A stretch of DNA of 64,000 nucleotides, taken from contig NZ_WIXN01000011.1 of assembly GCF_010994035.1 (NCBI RefSeq), forward strand, positions 49,510 through 113,509, given 5' to 3'. Below the pieces are notes generated by a model that worked only from the letters and a program-made list of their open reading frames with translations, made no database searches and had not been told where the DNA came from. Source of the stretch: Virgibacillus aidingensis. GTDB lineage: Bacteria > Bacillota > Bacilli > Bacillales > Amphibacillaceae. Positions within the stretch are counted from its first letter, which is position 1. Every line of letters begins with the position of its first letter. Below, in pieces: positions 46,075-54,474 of the stretch. The position numbers were made by a program, and so were the translations under genes.

Positions 46075-47652
46075 TTATAATCCAAAGTCCCCGCTTCCTG
46101 CCATAATTCCAAATAGCCATTGCTGGAATTGTGGAGCTACTTCCATTTCAAAATAGTTCGTAAGCTCTCCTGCATTCATACTGCCTAAATCTCTTGCATC
46201 ATCAGCTGCAGGGATTTCAATGCTATCAATAGTTTGTGAATCTATCGTAAGAAAAAGAGCAAACATGTCCTGATCAATTTCCGGACTGTCAAAGGATACA
46301 TTGTGCTCTGAGTTCATCTGGTCATTATCATAAGTTGAGGCGCCGGACCAGATGATACTTCCGCCGGGTCCGAATTCATCCTCAATGGAAAATGTGCGTT
46401 CAAAGTTACGCGTATCTTCTTCCAGCGTTTCTGAACCATTATAGTTTAATAGAACTGTATCAGCGATATTTAATGTGACCGTATCTTCAATTTGATCATC
46501 TTCAGAAGTAAATTCTCCTGAGAGATTCATAGTGCCTTCGTCAATCGGGTCGGAAAAACTGAAATTATAATCGAGTGATTGGCTTGCAGTATCAAGCAAC
46601 TGTTCTCCTGCCACATGCAGTCCAACCAAATCATCCTCGGATGTACCTATGGCAAATTCAAAGTCTCTTTTTTTCACAAGATCATTCTCAAGCCACAGTG
46701 TAGATGTTAATCCGTCCGGTATATACAATTCTTCTACATCTGCTTCTGCATCTGCCAGCCCTGAATTAAACTCCTCCATTATCATATCGATTTGCTGCTC
46801 CATCATTGGATCAGCAGCAAATAATTGGGAATTAAAATGATCGCGCAATATTTCTTTTAATCTCTCATCCTCTTGCATTTTGGCCAATATTTGACTAAAG
46901 ATATTTTTTATTTCATCCTCTTTAAGATGTAAAGTTATTTTCTCAGTATCCACGGATTCTCCCAAAATCTGGGTAGCTTCTTCTTCACTCGAAAAAGCAC
47001 TGTCGGGTAGTTCGTCATAAACCATTTCAAAGTATTCTACTTTGAAATGCTCCAGGTCTTCTTCGGAAAGGAATCCGCCAGTGCCATCAAATATCGATTC
47101 CAGACCTAATGTTTCTTCTCCTGTAAAGTTTTCAGGATCAAATTCATGCATTAATGGACCAAAGTCTTCATCCATTAATTGCATTGCTTCTTCCAGAAAT
47201 GGCAGCCCAAATAAAATACGGTCAGATGTTAAGTAAAATTCAATACCGTCAATCTCCATACCGGCAATATTGGCCAGGATTTCCGCTGTCATTTCCTGAT
47301 TTTCCATGTCAGTTGCACCTTTAATCGTAAGGGTGGAGTTGTTAATAAGCTGTGACGGATCCATTCCCATCGTACCAGGCTGACTAGCCGGATCATTGTA
47401 TTCTGCTGATACTTCCACTGTTGATTCGGTAACATTTTCTTCCGTATGCTCCAGCCAGTTCATCTCTGGTTCATATCGGTTCTCAAATGACTCCACCATA
47501 AATTCCACCGTATTTTTTTCGGCCAGGAAATATTTTTCCTTCTCCCCAACGTTTACCAGCATGAGTGCTGCTGCACCCCCGCCAATCACAACAACTGCCG
47601 CAATAATAATTGCAATTAGTCCTTTAGGTGTACTTTTTTTTGCTTCTTCCAT
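46075..47652 (-). CDS. Large acidic membrane-anchored protein (DUF6583-like)
   Basis: A 525-residue protein with a short cytoplasmic N-terminus (MEEAKKSTPKG), one membrane helix (about 12-33) and a long, very acidic extracytoplasmic region. There is no cysteine lipobox, cell-wall anchor or catalytic motif. The sequence resembles proteins that I recall as DUF6583 in Bacillaceae; this is tentative. GAGAGGGG precedes the ATG. It is first in an operon with two ABC-2 permeases and an ATPase, so it may be an accessory, receptor or extracellular partner of that transporter. Function unknown. Confidence 0.7.
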   Translation of the reverse strand: MEEAKKSTPKGLIAIIIAAVVVIGGGAAALMLVNVGEKEKYFLAEKNTVEFMVESFENRYEPEMNWLEHTEENVTESTVEVSAEYNDPASQPGTMGMDPSQLINNSTLTIKGATDMENQEMTAEILANIAGMEIDGIEFYLTSDRILFGLPFLEEAMQLMDEDFGPLMHEFDPENFTGEETLGLESIFDGTGGFLSEEDLEHFKVEYFEMVYDELPDSAFSSEEEATQILGESVDTEKITLHLKEDEIKNIFSQILAKMQEDERLKEILRDHFNSQLFAADPMMEQQIDMIMEEFNSGLADAEADVEELYIPDGLTSTLWLENDLVKKRDFEFAIGTSEDDLVGLHVAGEQLLDTASQSLDYNFSFSDPIDEGTMNLSGEFTSEDDQIEDTVTLNIADTVLLNYNGSETLEEDTRNFERTFSIEDEFGPGGSIIWSGASTYDNDQMNSEHNVSFDSPEIDQDMFALFLTIDSQTIDSIEIPAADDARDLGSMNAGELTNYFEMEVAPQFQQWLFGIMAGSGDFGL

Positions 47653-47879
47653 ATTATTTCCCCTCTCTCAGTATTCCCCACTTTACAATTATATGTATTT
47701 GCTGTGCAAAATTCCATATTAATAAAGTATCCTCATATTTTATATCACTTAAGAATTAGGTAGTCAAATTCTGTAAGCAGCTGTTACACACATAAAATAG
47801 TGATTTAAGTAAATTCTATCATACTTTTAGACTGGGTTATTACCTGATATACTATGAATTCACATGATTTTGTTTAGTT

Positions 47880-48060
47880 AATAGGTAAAAAGCCCTATTT
47901 TGTTATTGCTGAAAAATTTGCAGCTGAAGAGGGTGTTGGTTTTTATGAATTTGAGAAAGGCGCGGGTATAACTTTCTTATACTTGGGATAATTTAATAAA
48001 CAACTATTCTGATCCGGAGTATATAAAGGCTTTTATAAAATTATTGTATTTCCTCAAGAA
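47880..48060 (+). pseudogene. Possible frameshifted gene remnant
   Basis: Two adjacent frames look protein-like: GKKPYFVIAEKFAAEEGVG continuing to a stop at about 47990, and, one base shifted, TWDNLINNYSDPEYIKAFIK continuing to about 48075. Joined by a single frameshift they would give one peptide of about 65 residues. I recognise no family. It lies in the spacer (47653-48241) between the ABC cassette and sspI, which otherwise holds only a 16-base direct duplication, CTGGAGCTGAATCTGT (about 48151-48182). Confidence 0.3.
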
Positions 48061-48241
48061 AATGCCATGCTGCCATAGTGAAGGAGCTCGCCCCACTGGA
48101 GTCAAGTTTCCTGAATACTGAATTTGCCAACAGTGAAGCGAAGCAATTCCTGGAGCTGAATCTGTCTGGAGCTGAATCTGTTATGATTTGTTTAGCCCAG
48201 CTTTCTGCCTTCATAACCCAGGTTATGGAAAATGAGTTTTT

Positions 48242-48463
48242 TTACTCGCTCGCTGCTTGTTTAACACCCTGTTCCAAAGATTGAATCATTTCCTGTCTAT
48301 CCTCTTCACTGGATTGTTTCCATATTAGTTCAAATAGCACCCCTAGACCGGGAAGCATTTTTTCTTCCCCTGCTTGTACCGCATCTACGATCGTGGCCTC
48401 CAGTTGTTCCTGGTCATTGGTAGCAATATTGGATAAAATAGCCTTACGTAAATTTAAATCCAT
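48242..48463 (-). CDS. sspI: Small acid-soluble spore protein SspI
   Basis: A 73-residue minor spore protein; [20 protein letters not shown] and [17 protein letters not shown] match B. subtilis SspI closely in sequence and length. It accumulates in the forespore; the precise role is unknown. ATG 48463 with AAAGGAG upstream is clearly the start; a frame to 48523 is not needed. A weak SigG-like pair (TGTAAT, 17 bases, CATTGTA on the minus strand) lies about 70 bases upstream. It is divergent from the rRNA methyltransferase gene, as in B. subtilis. Confidence 0.92.
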   Translation of the reverse strand: MDLNLRKAILSNIATNDQEQLEATIVDAVQAGEEKMLPGLGVLFELIWKQSSEEDRQEMIQSLEQGVKQAASE

Positions 48464-48586
48464 TATTTTCACTCCTTTTATGCTTTTACAGAAATGGGGG
48501 TTCCCGGAAAGAAAGTTTCCCATACAAGTACAATGAAGCGAATGAAACCTGAATTACAAACCCTTTTCTGCTATGTTGACAATAGT

Positions 48587-48616
48587 TTGACCTGTATAGT
48601 CGGAAATATGTATGAT
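48587..48616 (+). promoter_or_regulatory. SigA promoter of the methyltransferase gene
   Basis: TTGACC (48587-48592), 18 bases and TATGAT (48611-48616), 32 bases before the chosen start. Confidence 0.5.
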
Positions 48617-48647
48617 AATAGAACAATCTTAAAGAAGGATGGAGCAA

Positions 48648-49385
48648 ATGATTACATCATTAAAAAATGAAAAGGTGAAAAACTGGAAAAAATTACACAA
48701 ACGAAAAACACGAATGGAAAATCAAACCTTCCTTATTGAAGGATTCCACTTATTAGAGGAAGCGTTCAACAGCTGCTGGATTATAAAAGAAGTGATTATA
48801 CAACATACCGTAGCGCTTCCTGATTGGTGTAATCGATTGCCGGTCGTGGAAGTGAGTGAACAGGTTTTTCGGCAAATATCCCGGACGGAATCACCGCAGG
48901 GAATTGCTGCGGTAGTGGCAATGAAAGAAGTACAGAAGATAGAAGGAAACCAGATTTTGTTAATCGACGCTGTTCAGGACCCCGGGAACCTGGGTACAAT
49001 GATACGCACAGCTGATGCCTGCGGATTTGCGGGTATTATTGCAGGATTAGATACGGTGGATATATACAATGATAAGGTAATTCGGGCGACACAGGGTTCT
49101 TTATTTCATATACCTGTTTACCAGCAAGAACTAAAAGACGAGATAATCAGACTGAAGAAGAAAAAATTTCAGGTATGGGCAACAGCGCTTCAGGGAGCTG
49201 AACAATTTAATTTTGTTCCTGTACCTGAAAAGACAGCACTAATTGTTGGGAATGAGGGTGCAGGAGTAAGGGAATCGCTGCTGGCAGCTGCGGATAAAAC
49301 TGTCAGGATACCGATATACGGAAAAGCCGAATCCCTCAACGTGAGTGTAGCTGCAGGAATTCTTATGTACTATTTAAAACAATAA
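48648..49385 (+). CDS. ysgA: SpoU/TrmH family RNA 2'-O-methyltransferase (YsgA)
   Basis: A 245-residue SPOUT methyltransferase. The N-terminal substrate-binding domain (about 5-95, MITSLKNEKVKNWKKLHKRK...) is followed by the knotted AdoMet-binding domain with motif 1 DPGNLGTMIRTADACG, motif 2 ALIVGNEGAGV and motif 3 IPIYGKAESLNVSVAAGI. It would methylate a ribose in rRNA or tRNA; the exact site is unknown. I prefer ATG 48648, nine bases after AAGG, to ATG 48639, which abuts it. Position before pheST matches B. subtilis ysgA. Confidence 0.87.
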   Translation: MITSLKNEKVKNWKKLHKRKTRMENQTFLIEGFHLLEEAFNSCWIIKEVIIQHTVALPDWCNRLPVVEVSEQVFRQISRTESPQGIAAVVAMKEVQKIEGNQILLIDAVQDPGNLGTMIRTADACGFAGIIAGLDTVDIYNDKVIRATQGSLFHIPVYQQELKDEIIRLKKKKFQVWATALQGAEQFNFVPVPEKTALIVGNEGAGVRESLLAAADKTVRIPIYGKAESLNVSVAAGILMYYLKQ

Positions 49386-49389
49386 ATGG

Positions 49390-49418
49390 TTGCAAGCTGA
49401 ATAGAAGTTATCTATAAT
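49390..49418 (+). promoter_or_regulatory. SigA promoter of pheST
   Basis: TTGCAA (49390-49395), 17 bases and TATAAT (49413-49418), directly before the T-box leader. Confidence 0.65.
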
Positions 49419-49424
49419 ATATGT

Positions 49425-49695
49425 AATATATTGATCGCTTTGAAAGAGCGGATAGCGTTTTATATACGGAATAAGGGAGGAAATGCCCCGGACTGAAAGC
49501 ATTTCTTTCCGTTGTAGCGTTGTCCTTTCACTCTGGAGCTGGCACTTGGACCTTGTTATATCAAGTAAAGGTGACCCGGAATAAACATTCCGTTATCCAA
49601 ATGAAAGCTGGACACAGTATAAGTATGTATGTGTCAATTAGGGTGGTACCGCGAAATAATAGCCTCGTCCCTTTTTTGGGAGCGGGGCTTTTTGT
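49425..49695 (+). ncRNA. T-box leader of pheST
   Basis: The conserved T-box sequence GGGTGGTACCGCG (49641-49653) is followed by an intrinsic terminator, AGCCTCGTCCC against GGAGCGGGGCT (49661-49690) and T. UUC phenylalanine codons occur in the possible specifier region near 49503-49509, but I did not fold stem I. Uncharged phenylalanine tRNA should activate expression. Confidence 0.9.
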
Positions 49696-49739
49696 ATTTT
49701 CGAACTCATCCCAGTCCAAAATTAAGGAGGCATGGAAAC

Positions 49740-50774
49740 ATGAAGGAACAGCTGAAAACAATTCAAAAGGATGCATTGGAAGAAATAAGTAATGCGGAAG
49801 ACATGAAAGAACTGCAAGCCATTAAAGTTGCTTTTCTTGGCAAGAAAGGATCTCTAACACAAGTGTTGCGTGGAATGGGCAAACTCAGCAAGGAAGAAAG
49901 ACCGGTTATTGGGGAATTGGCAAACCAGGTAAGAGAAGGAATCACAGCAGCTTTAGAAGAAAAAACGACCAGCCTGGAAAAACTGGAAATGGAACAACAG
50001 CTGCAAAATGAAGCGATCGATATTACACTGCCGGGAAGGCCGGTTAAGGTTGGTGGTCCGCATTTACTCACCCAAATTATTGAGGAGATTGAAGACCTTT
50101 TTATCGGTATGGGTTATGAAGTAAGAGAAGGGCCCGAGGTAGAAACCGATTACTTTAATTTTGAGGCATTAAATCTGCCTAAAGGACATCCTGCCAGGGA
50201 TATGCAGGATACATTTTATATTACAAATGAATTGTTAATGCGCACACATACTTCTCCGGTGCAGGCAAGAACAATGCAGGAATATCAAGGAATAAAACCC
50301 GTGAAAATGATATGTCCCGGAAAAGTATACAGAAGGGATACAGATGATGCGACTCATTCCCATCAGTTCACACAAATCGAAGGATTATATGTGGATAAGA
50401 ATGTCCGGATGAGTGACCTGAAAGGGACACTGAATACATTTGCAAAAAAAACTTTTGGGGAAGACCGTGAGATTCGCTTGCGTCCAAGCTATTTTCCTTT
50501 CACGGAACCGTCTGTTGAAATGGATATTTCCTGTAAAGTTTGCAGGGGTGAAGGTTGCTCAGTCTGTAAAGAAACCGGCTGGATTGAAATTTTAGGCGGC
50601 GGAATGGTTCATCCGAATGTGTTATCCATGGCAGGATATGATCCTGATGTATATACCGGATTTGCTTTCGGAATGGGACCGGATCGGATCGCTATGCTGA
50701 AATATGGTGTGGAAGATATTCGTCATTTTTATACAAATGACATCCGGTTTTTAAAACAGTTTCATCAAGCGTAA
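49740..50774 (+). CDS. pheS: Phenylalanyl-tRNA synthetase alpha subunit
   Basis: A 344-residue class II catalytic subunit that with PheT charges phenylalanine tRNA as an alpha2-beta2 enzyme. The N-terminal coiled coil (about 1-85) binds tRNA; the core has [19 protein letters not shown], motif 2 around [19 protein letters not shown] and motif 3 in [11 protein letters not shown]. Length equals B. subtilis PheS with ATG 49740 behind AAGGAGG; longer frames start inside the T-box. pheT follows after 23 bases. Confidence 0.96.
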   Translation: MKEQLKTIQKDALEEISNAEDMKELQAIKVAFLGKKGSLTQVLRGMGKLSKEERPVIGELANQVREGITAALEEKTTSLEKLEMEQQLQNEAIDITLPGRPVKVGGPHLLTQIIEEIEDLFIGMGYEVREGPEVETDYFNFEALNLPKGHPARDMQDTFYITNELLMRTHTSPVQARTMQEYQGIKPVKMICPGKVYRRDTDDATHSHQFTQIEGLYVDKNVRMSDLKGTLNTFAKKTFGEDREIRLRPSYFPFTEPSVEMDISCKVCRGEGCSVCKETGWIEILGGGMVHPNVLSMAGYDPDVYTGFAFGMGPDRIAMLKYGVEDIRHFYTNDIRFLKQFHQA

Positions 50775-50797
50775 AATCGTGAGGAGGAAAAGGAATC

Positions 50798-53224
50798 ATG
50801 TTAGTTTCACTGAACTGGCTGAAAAATTATGTGGATATCAGCGGTATCAGCACAGAGGAGTTAGCTGAAAAAATTACAAAGTCCGGGATCGAAGTGGATG
50901 GGATTGAATATATTGCCCAGGAAACCAAAGGTGTGGTAACTGGATATGTGGAGTCCTGTGAAAAACATCCAAATGCAGATAAATTAAGTCTTTGTCAGGT
51001 AGATGTCGGAGATGAAAAGCTGCAAATTATTTGCGGTGCGCCCAATGTTGCCAAAGGACAGAAAGTAGCAGTAGCCAGGCCGGGAGCCGTACTACCCGGA
51101 AATTTCAGGATAAAAAAAGTAAAACTGCGCGGCGTTGAGTCCAATGGCATGATTTGTTCCCTGCAGGAGTTGGGTACAGATGATAAATACATACCAAAGG
51201 GTATGGAGGATGGGATTTATGTATTTCCCGATGACGTCAAGGTAGGCGAAAACGTAGAACCGCTTTTGAATTTAGATGATGCAGTTTTAGAGTTTGACTT
51301 AACACCTAACCGTGCAGATGCGTTATCCATGATCGGAGTTGCCTATGAAGTAGCGGCGATTCTCGACAAGCCAATACAATTACCTGAGGCAGAAGTTAAC
51401 ACATTGGATGAAGATGCAAATGATCATGTTAAAGTGGAAGTAGAGGCTCCGGATTTAACTCCGTATTATGCCGCTTTTCTTATTAAAGATCTGGAAATAA
51501 AGCCTTCCCCGTTATGGATGAGCAATTATTTAATGGCAGCAGGGATTCGCCCGATTAACAATGTAGTGGATATTACCAACTATGTACTCCTTGAATATGG
51601 CCAGCCGCTCCATGCATTTGATTATGACCGGCTTCACTCCGATAAAATTGTTGTACGCCGTGCACGCGATGGTGAAAAAATCGTTACACTGGATGAGCAG
51701 GAAAGGGTGCTGACAGAAGAAAACCTTGTTATTACAAATGGCAAGGAGTCGGTCGCTTTAGCCGGTGTCATGGGCGGATTTGAGACAGAGGTACATGATG
51801 GAACAACTGCTGTGCTTCTGGAAGCGGCATTATTTTCTCCTGCAGCAGTAAGAAGGACCGTCAAACAAACAGGACTTAGAAGTGAGTCCAGCACAAGGTT
51901 TGAAAAAGGAATTGATCCTGCCCGTGTGAAAGAAGCGGGTCTCCGGGCTTGCCAATTATTTCAAAAATATGCTAATGGCAAAGTATACGCAGGTGCGGCC
52001 GAGTTTGATGAACTGGATAAATCGGAAAAGACAGTTAAAATGAATACATCTCAAATTAATAGGCGGCTGGGGACCGAAATTTCTGCAGAAGATATCGTTC
52101 AAATTTTAAATAAACTGCGGTTTCATTTTGACCGGGACGGGGATTATTTTACTGTTTATGCACCTACAAGAAGGCAGGATATAACTATTTTTGAAGATAT
52201 GCTTGAAGAAGTAGCCCGTATTTATGGCTATGATCATTTGCCATTTACATTACCTGATGGAACTCCGCAAGCCGGTACATTGACAGAATTTCAATTGCTG
52301 AAGCGGAAAGTGAAAAGTTATTTACAAGGTGCAGGACTAATGGAAACAATTACCTATTCATTGACAGATGAGAAAAAAATAAAACGCTTGATCAGTCCGG
52401 AAGTGAATGAAGAAAATATAACTCCCGTCCAGTTGGCAAAGCCAATGAGCGAGGATCATAAGTACTTGAGGCTAAGTTTATTGCCTGAACTGTTATCAAT
52501 CGTTTCCTATAACCAGGCAAGAAATCAAAATGATGTGGCTTATTATGAACTGGGCAGTATTTTTGTATCGGAAGAGGAAACATTAACGCATCAGCCGGAA
52601 GAGCGCTTGCGGCTTTCAGGTGTACTCAGCGGAGAATGGCTGGCACATCCTTGGCAGCAGGAAAGTAAAGAAGTGGATTTTTATGTTGTTAAAGGGTTAA
52701 TGGAGGGGTTATTCGATCACCTTGGTATACAAATTGAATTTAAACAGGTAAAACTGGATGATATGCATCCGGGCAGATCTGCAGCACTGAAGGTCCATAA
52801 CCGGACAATTGGTTTTATCGGACAGCTGCATCCATTATTGCAAAAGGATATGGATCTGAAAGACACTTATCTTTTCGATGTAAACCTGGATACCGTCTTA
52901 AAAATTGTTGACCGTGACCCTGAATATGGGCAAATACCAAAGTATCCTTCAATTATTAGGGATGTAGCATTTATTTTGGATCAGGATGTATTGGCAGGGA
53001 ATGTAAAAGAGACAATTGAAGAGGTTGGATCCCCCCTTGTAACACAGGTGCAGGTCTTTGATGTGTATGAAGGAAACAATATAGAGTCCGGCAAAAAATC
53101 AATCGCCTACAGCCTTTTATATCAGCATCCGGAGAAAACATTGAAAGATGAAGAAGTAGAAGCTTCATTCAGTGAAATAATCGAAACAGTAAAGAATAAA
53201 TACCATGCCCATGTTCGGTCTTAA
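50798..53224 (+). CDS. pheT: Phenylalanyl-tRNA synthetase beta subunit
   Basis: An 808-residue subunit with the usual modules: an N-terminal EMAP/OB-type tRNA-binding domain (about 40-150; CEKHPNADKLSLCQVDVG), B3/B4 editing domain (about 210-390), B5 DNA-binding-like domain (about 405-475), catalytic-like core and C-terminal ferredoxin-fold anticodon-binding domain (about 715-808). It binds tRNA and hydrolyses misacylated tyrosine. GAGGAGG precedes the ATG. A terminator directly follows. Confidence 0.96.
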   Translation: MLVSLNWLKNYVDISGISTEELAEKITKSGIEVDGIEYIAQETKGVVTGYVESCEKHPNADKLSLCQVDVGDEKLQIICGAPNVAKGQKVAVARPGAVLPGNFRIKKVKLRGVESNGMICSLQELGTDDKYIPKGMEDGIYVFPDDVKVGENVEPLLNLDDAVLEFDLTPNRADALSMIGVAYEVAAILDKPIQLPEAEVNTLDEDANDHVKVEVEAPDLTPYYAAFLIKDLEIKPSPLWMSNYLMAAGIRPINNVVDITNYVLLEYGQPLHAFDYDRLHSDKIVVRRARDGEKIVTLDEQERVLTEENLVITNGKESVALAGVMGGFETEVHDGTTAVLLEAALFSPAAVRRTVKQTGLRSESSTRFEKGIDPARVKEAGLRACQLFQKYANGKVYAGAAEFDELDKSEKTVKMNTSQINRRLGTEISAEDIVQILNKLRFHFDRDGDYFTVYAPTRRQDITIFEDMLEEVARIYGYDHLPFTLPDGTPQAGTLTEFQLLKRKVKSYLQGAGLMETITYSLTDEKKIKRLISPEVNEENITPVQLAKPMSEDHKYLRLSLLPELLSIVSYNQARNQNDVAYYELGSIFVSEEETLTHQPEERLRLSGVLSGEWLAHPWQQESKEVDFYVVKGLMEGLFDHLGIQIEFKQVKLDDMHPGRSAALKVHNRTIGFIGQLHPLLQKDMDLKDTYLFDVNLDTVLKIVDRDPEYGQIPKYPSIIRDVAFILDQDVLAGNVKETIEEVGSPLVTQVQVFDVYEGNNIESGKKSIAYSLLYQHPEKTLKDEEVEASFSEIIETVKNKYHAHVRS

Positions 53225-53240
53225 TTTGCACCCAGCAATT

Positions 53241-53269
53241 CCCGCACCACGATAATATGGTGCGGGTTT
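53241..53269 (+). terminator. Terminator after pheST
   Basis: CCCGCACCA (53241-53249) and TGGTGCGGG (53258-53266) form a perfect 9-bp stem, followed by TTTCATTGTTTT. Confidence 0.85.
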
Positions 53270-53561
53270 CATTGTTTTAAGATAATCCACTATTTTCTGA
53301 TTGATCCTGCTCTTCAGTTTGTGATTAATCACGGCACGTTATGTCTTGTTATTATGAATGGGCCAGCATGATTAAACAAAAGTGCCGGATAATCCGTGCG
53401 ACATCACCAGAATGGTTGGACTCCCCGCGAAAATAATGGAGCAGATCACGAGCAGCCGACGGATGAAACTAGTCTTATCTTGTAGTCTCAACAGTTTCCT
53501 AAATGCATTACTTCGTGTTAATATAAGATGAACCATTTTCTCGTATGGGGAGGAAAAGCTC
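53270..53561. other. Spacer where rnhC would lie, no gene recognised
   Basis: In B. subtilis rnhC (ribonuclease HIII) separates pheT from zapA. No such gene or clear remnant is visible here. A minus-strand frame (53372-53590) has one hydrophobic stretch but no ribosome binding site and runs into zapA. Confidence 0.4.
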
Positions 53562-53819
53562 GTGGCGAAAGAAGAGAAATCACGCATCACGGTAGAAATA
53601 CATAATAAATCATATACGATTGTCGGAGATGAATCAGAGGAGCATGTTCGTCTGGTTGCAGATCTCGTTGACCAAAAGATGAGTGAGATACGTCAATCTA
53701 ACAGACATCTTGATACGACAAGATTAGCTGTACTGACAGCTGTAAATACGATGAATGATTATTTGAAACTAAAAGAGGACTATGCAACATTGCTCGGTTC
53801 GTTAAAGAAAGAGGAATAG
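53562..53819 (+). CDS. zapA: Cell division protein ZapA
   Basis: An 85-residue FtsZ-associated protein that promotes Z-ring bundling. The N-terminal beta segment (RITVEIHNKSYTIVGDESEEHVRLVADLVDQKM) and C-terminal coiled coil (about 45-80) match the family, and length equals that of B. subtilis ZapA. It starts at GTG 53562, eight bases after GGGGAGG. cvpA begins six bases after its stop, so zapA-cvpA form one unit. Confidence 0.92.
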   Translation: MAKEEKSRITVEIHNKSYTIVGDESEEHVRLVADLVDQKMSEIRQSNRHLDTTRLAVLTAVNTMNDYLKLKEDYATLLGSLKKEE

Positions 53820-53825
53820 CGGCGC

Positions 53826-54380
53826 ATGTTTAATTTTATATTAATTATCTTATTATTATTTGGTTTTTTAATGGGGCTGAAACGGGGATTTATTCTTCAG
53901 CTGTTTCATTTATTAGGCTTTATTGCAGCTTTTATTGCAGCGGTAATGTATTATGATGAATTAGGCTCCAGAATTTCATTATGGATTCCCTATCCCGAGT
54001 TATCGGATGAGAGTGCATGGGCAGATTTCCTGCAGGCTTTGCCGCTGGAAGCAGCATTTTATAACGCGATTGCTTTTGCCATTATCTTTTTTGCTGTAAA
54101 AATTATTCTGCAAATTATTGCTTCCATGCTGGATTTTGTTGCTTCCCTGCCATTGATAAATTCGGTAAACAAGGTTCTTGGTTCTGTTCTCGGTTTTATC
54201 GAGGTTTATTTAATATTGTTTATTATTTTATATATATTGGCACTAACCCCTCTGGAGACGATACAAAACTGGATTAATGGTTCTGGAATAGCACTATTTA
54301 TGCTGGAAAACACCCCATATTTCTCAGATAAAATTCAGGAACTCTGGTTTACCCATATAACAAATATGTTCAGCGGCTGA
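53826..54380 (+). CDS. cvpA: CvpA family membrane protein
   Basis: A 184-residue membrane protein with four helices (about 1-17, 24-41, 75-97 and 113-140). LLLFGFLMGLKRGFILQLFHLLGFIAAF and SLPLINSVNKVLGSVLGFIEVYLIL are the family signatures. E. coli CvpA is required for colicin V production; its general function is not established. It corresponds to yshB of B. subtilis and keeps its place between zapA and polX. Confidence 0.87.
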   Translation: MFNFILIILLLFGFLMGLKRGFILQLFHLLGFIAAFIAAVMYYDELGSRISLWIPYPELSDESAWADFLQALPLEAAFYNAIAFAIIFFAVKIILQIIASMLDFVASLPLINSVNKVLGSVLGFIEVYLILFIILYILALTPLETIQNWINGSGIALFMLENTPYFSDKIQELWFTHITNMFSG

Positions 54381-54474
54381 GTCTTATGCCCAAGGCTTGA
54401 TTCACAAAACAGCTTTTATTAAATAATTTTATTTCTTGAAATCAACAGCAAAGCCGGAAAAGAAGGTGGTACAA

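Noticed and set aside
48078..48284. 68-codon frame overlapping the sspI 3' end
   Set aside because: It runs antisense into sspI, begins in repeat-rich sequence and has no clear binding site.
53372..53590. Minus-strand 72-codon frame with a hydrophobic stretch between pheT and zapA
   Set aside because: Its start lies inside zapA, internal ATG lacks a binding site, and no family is recognised.
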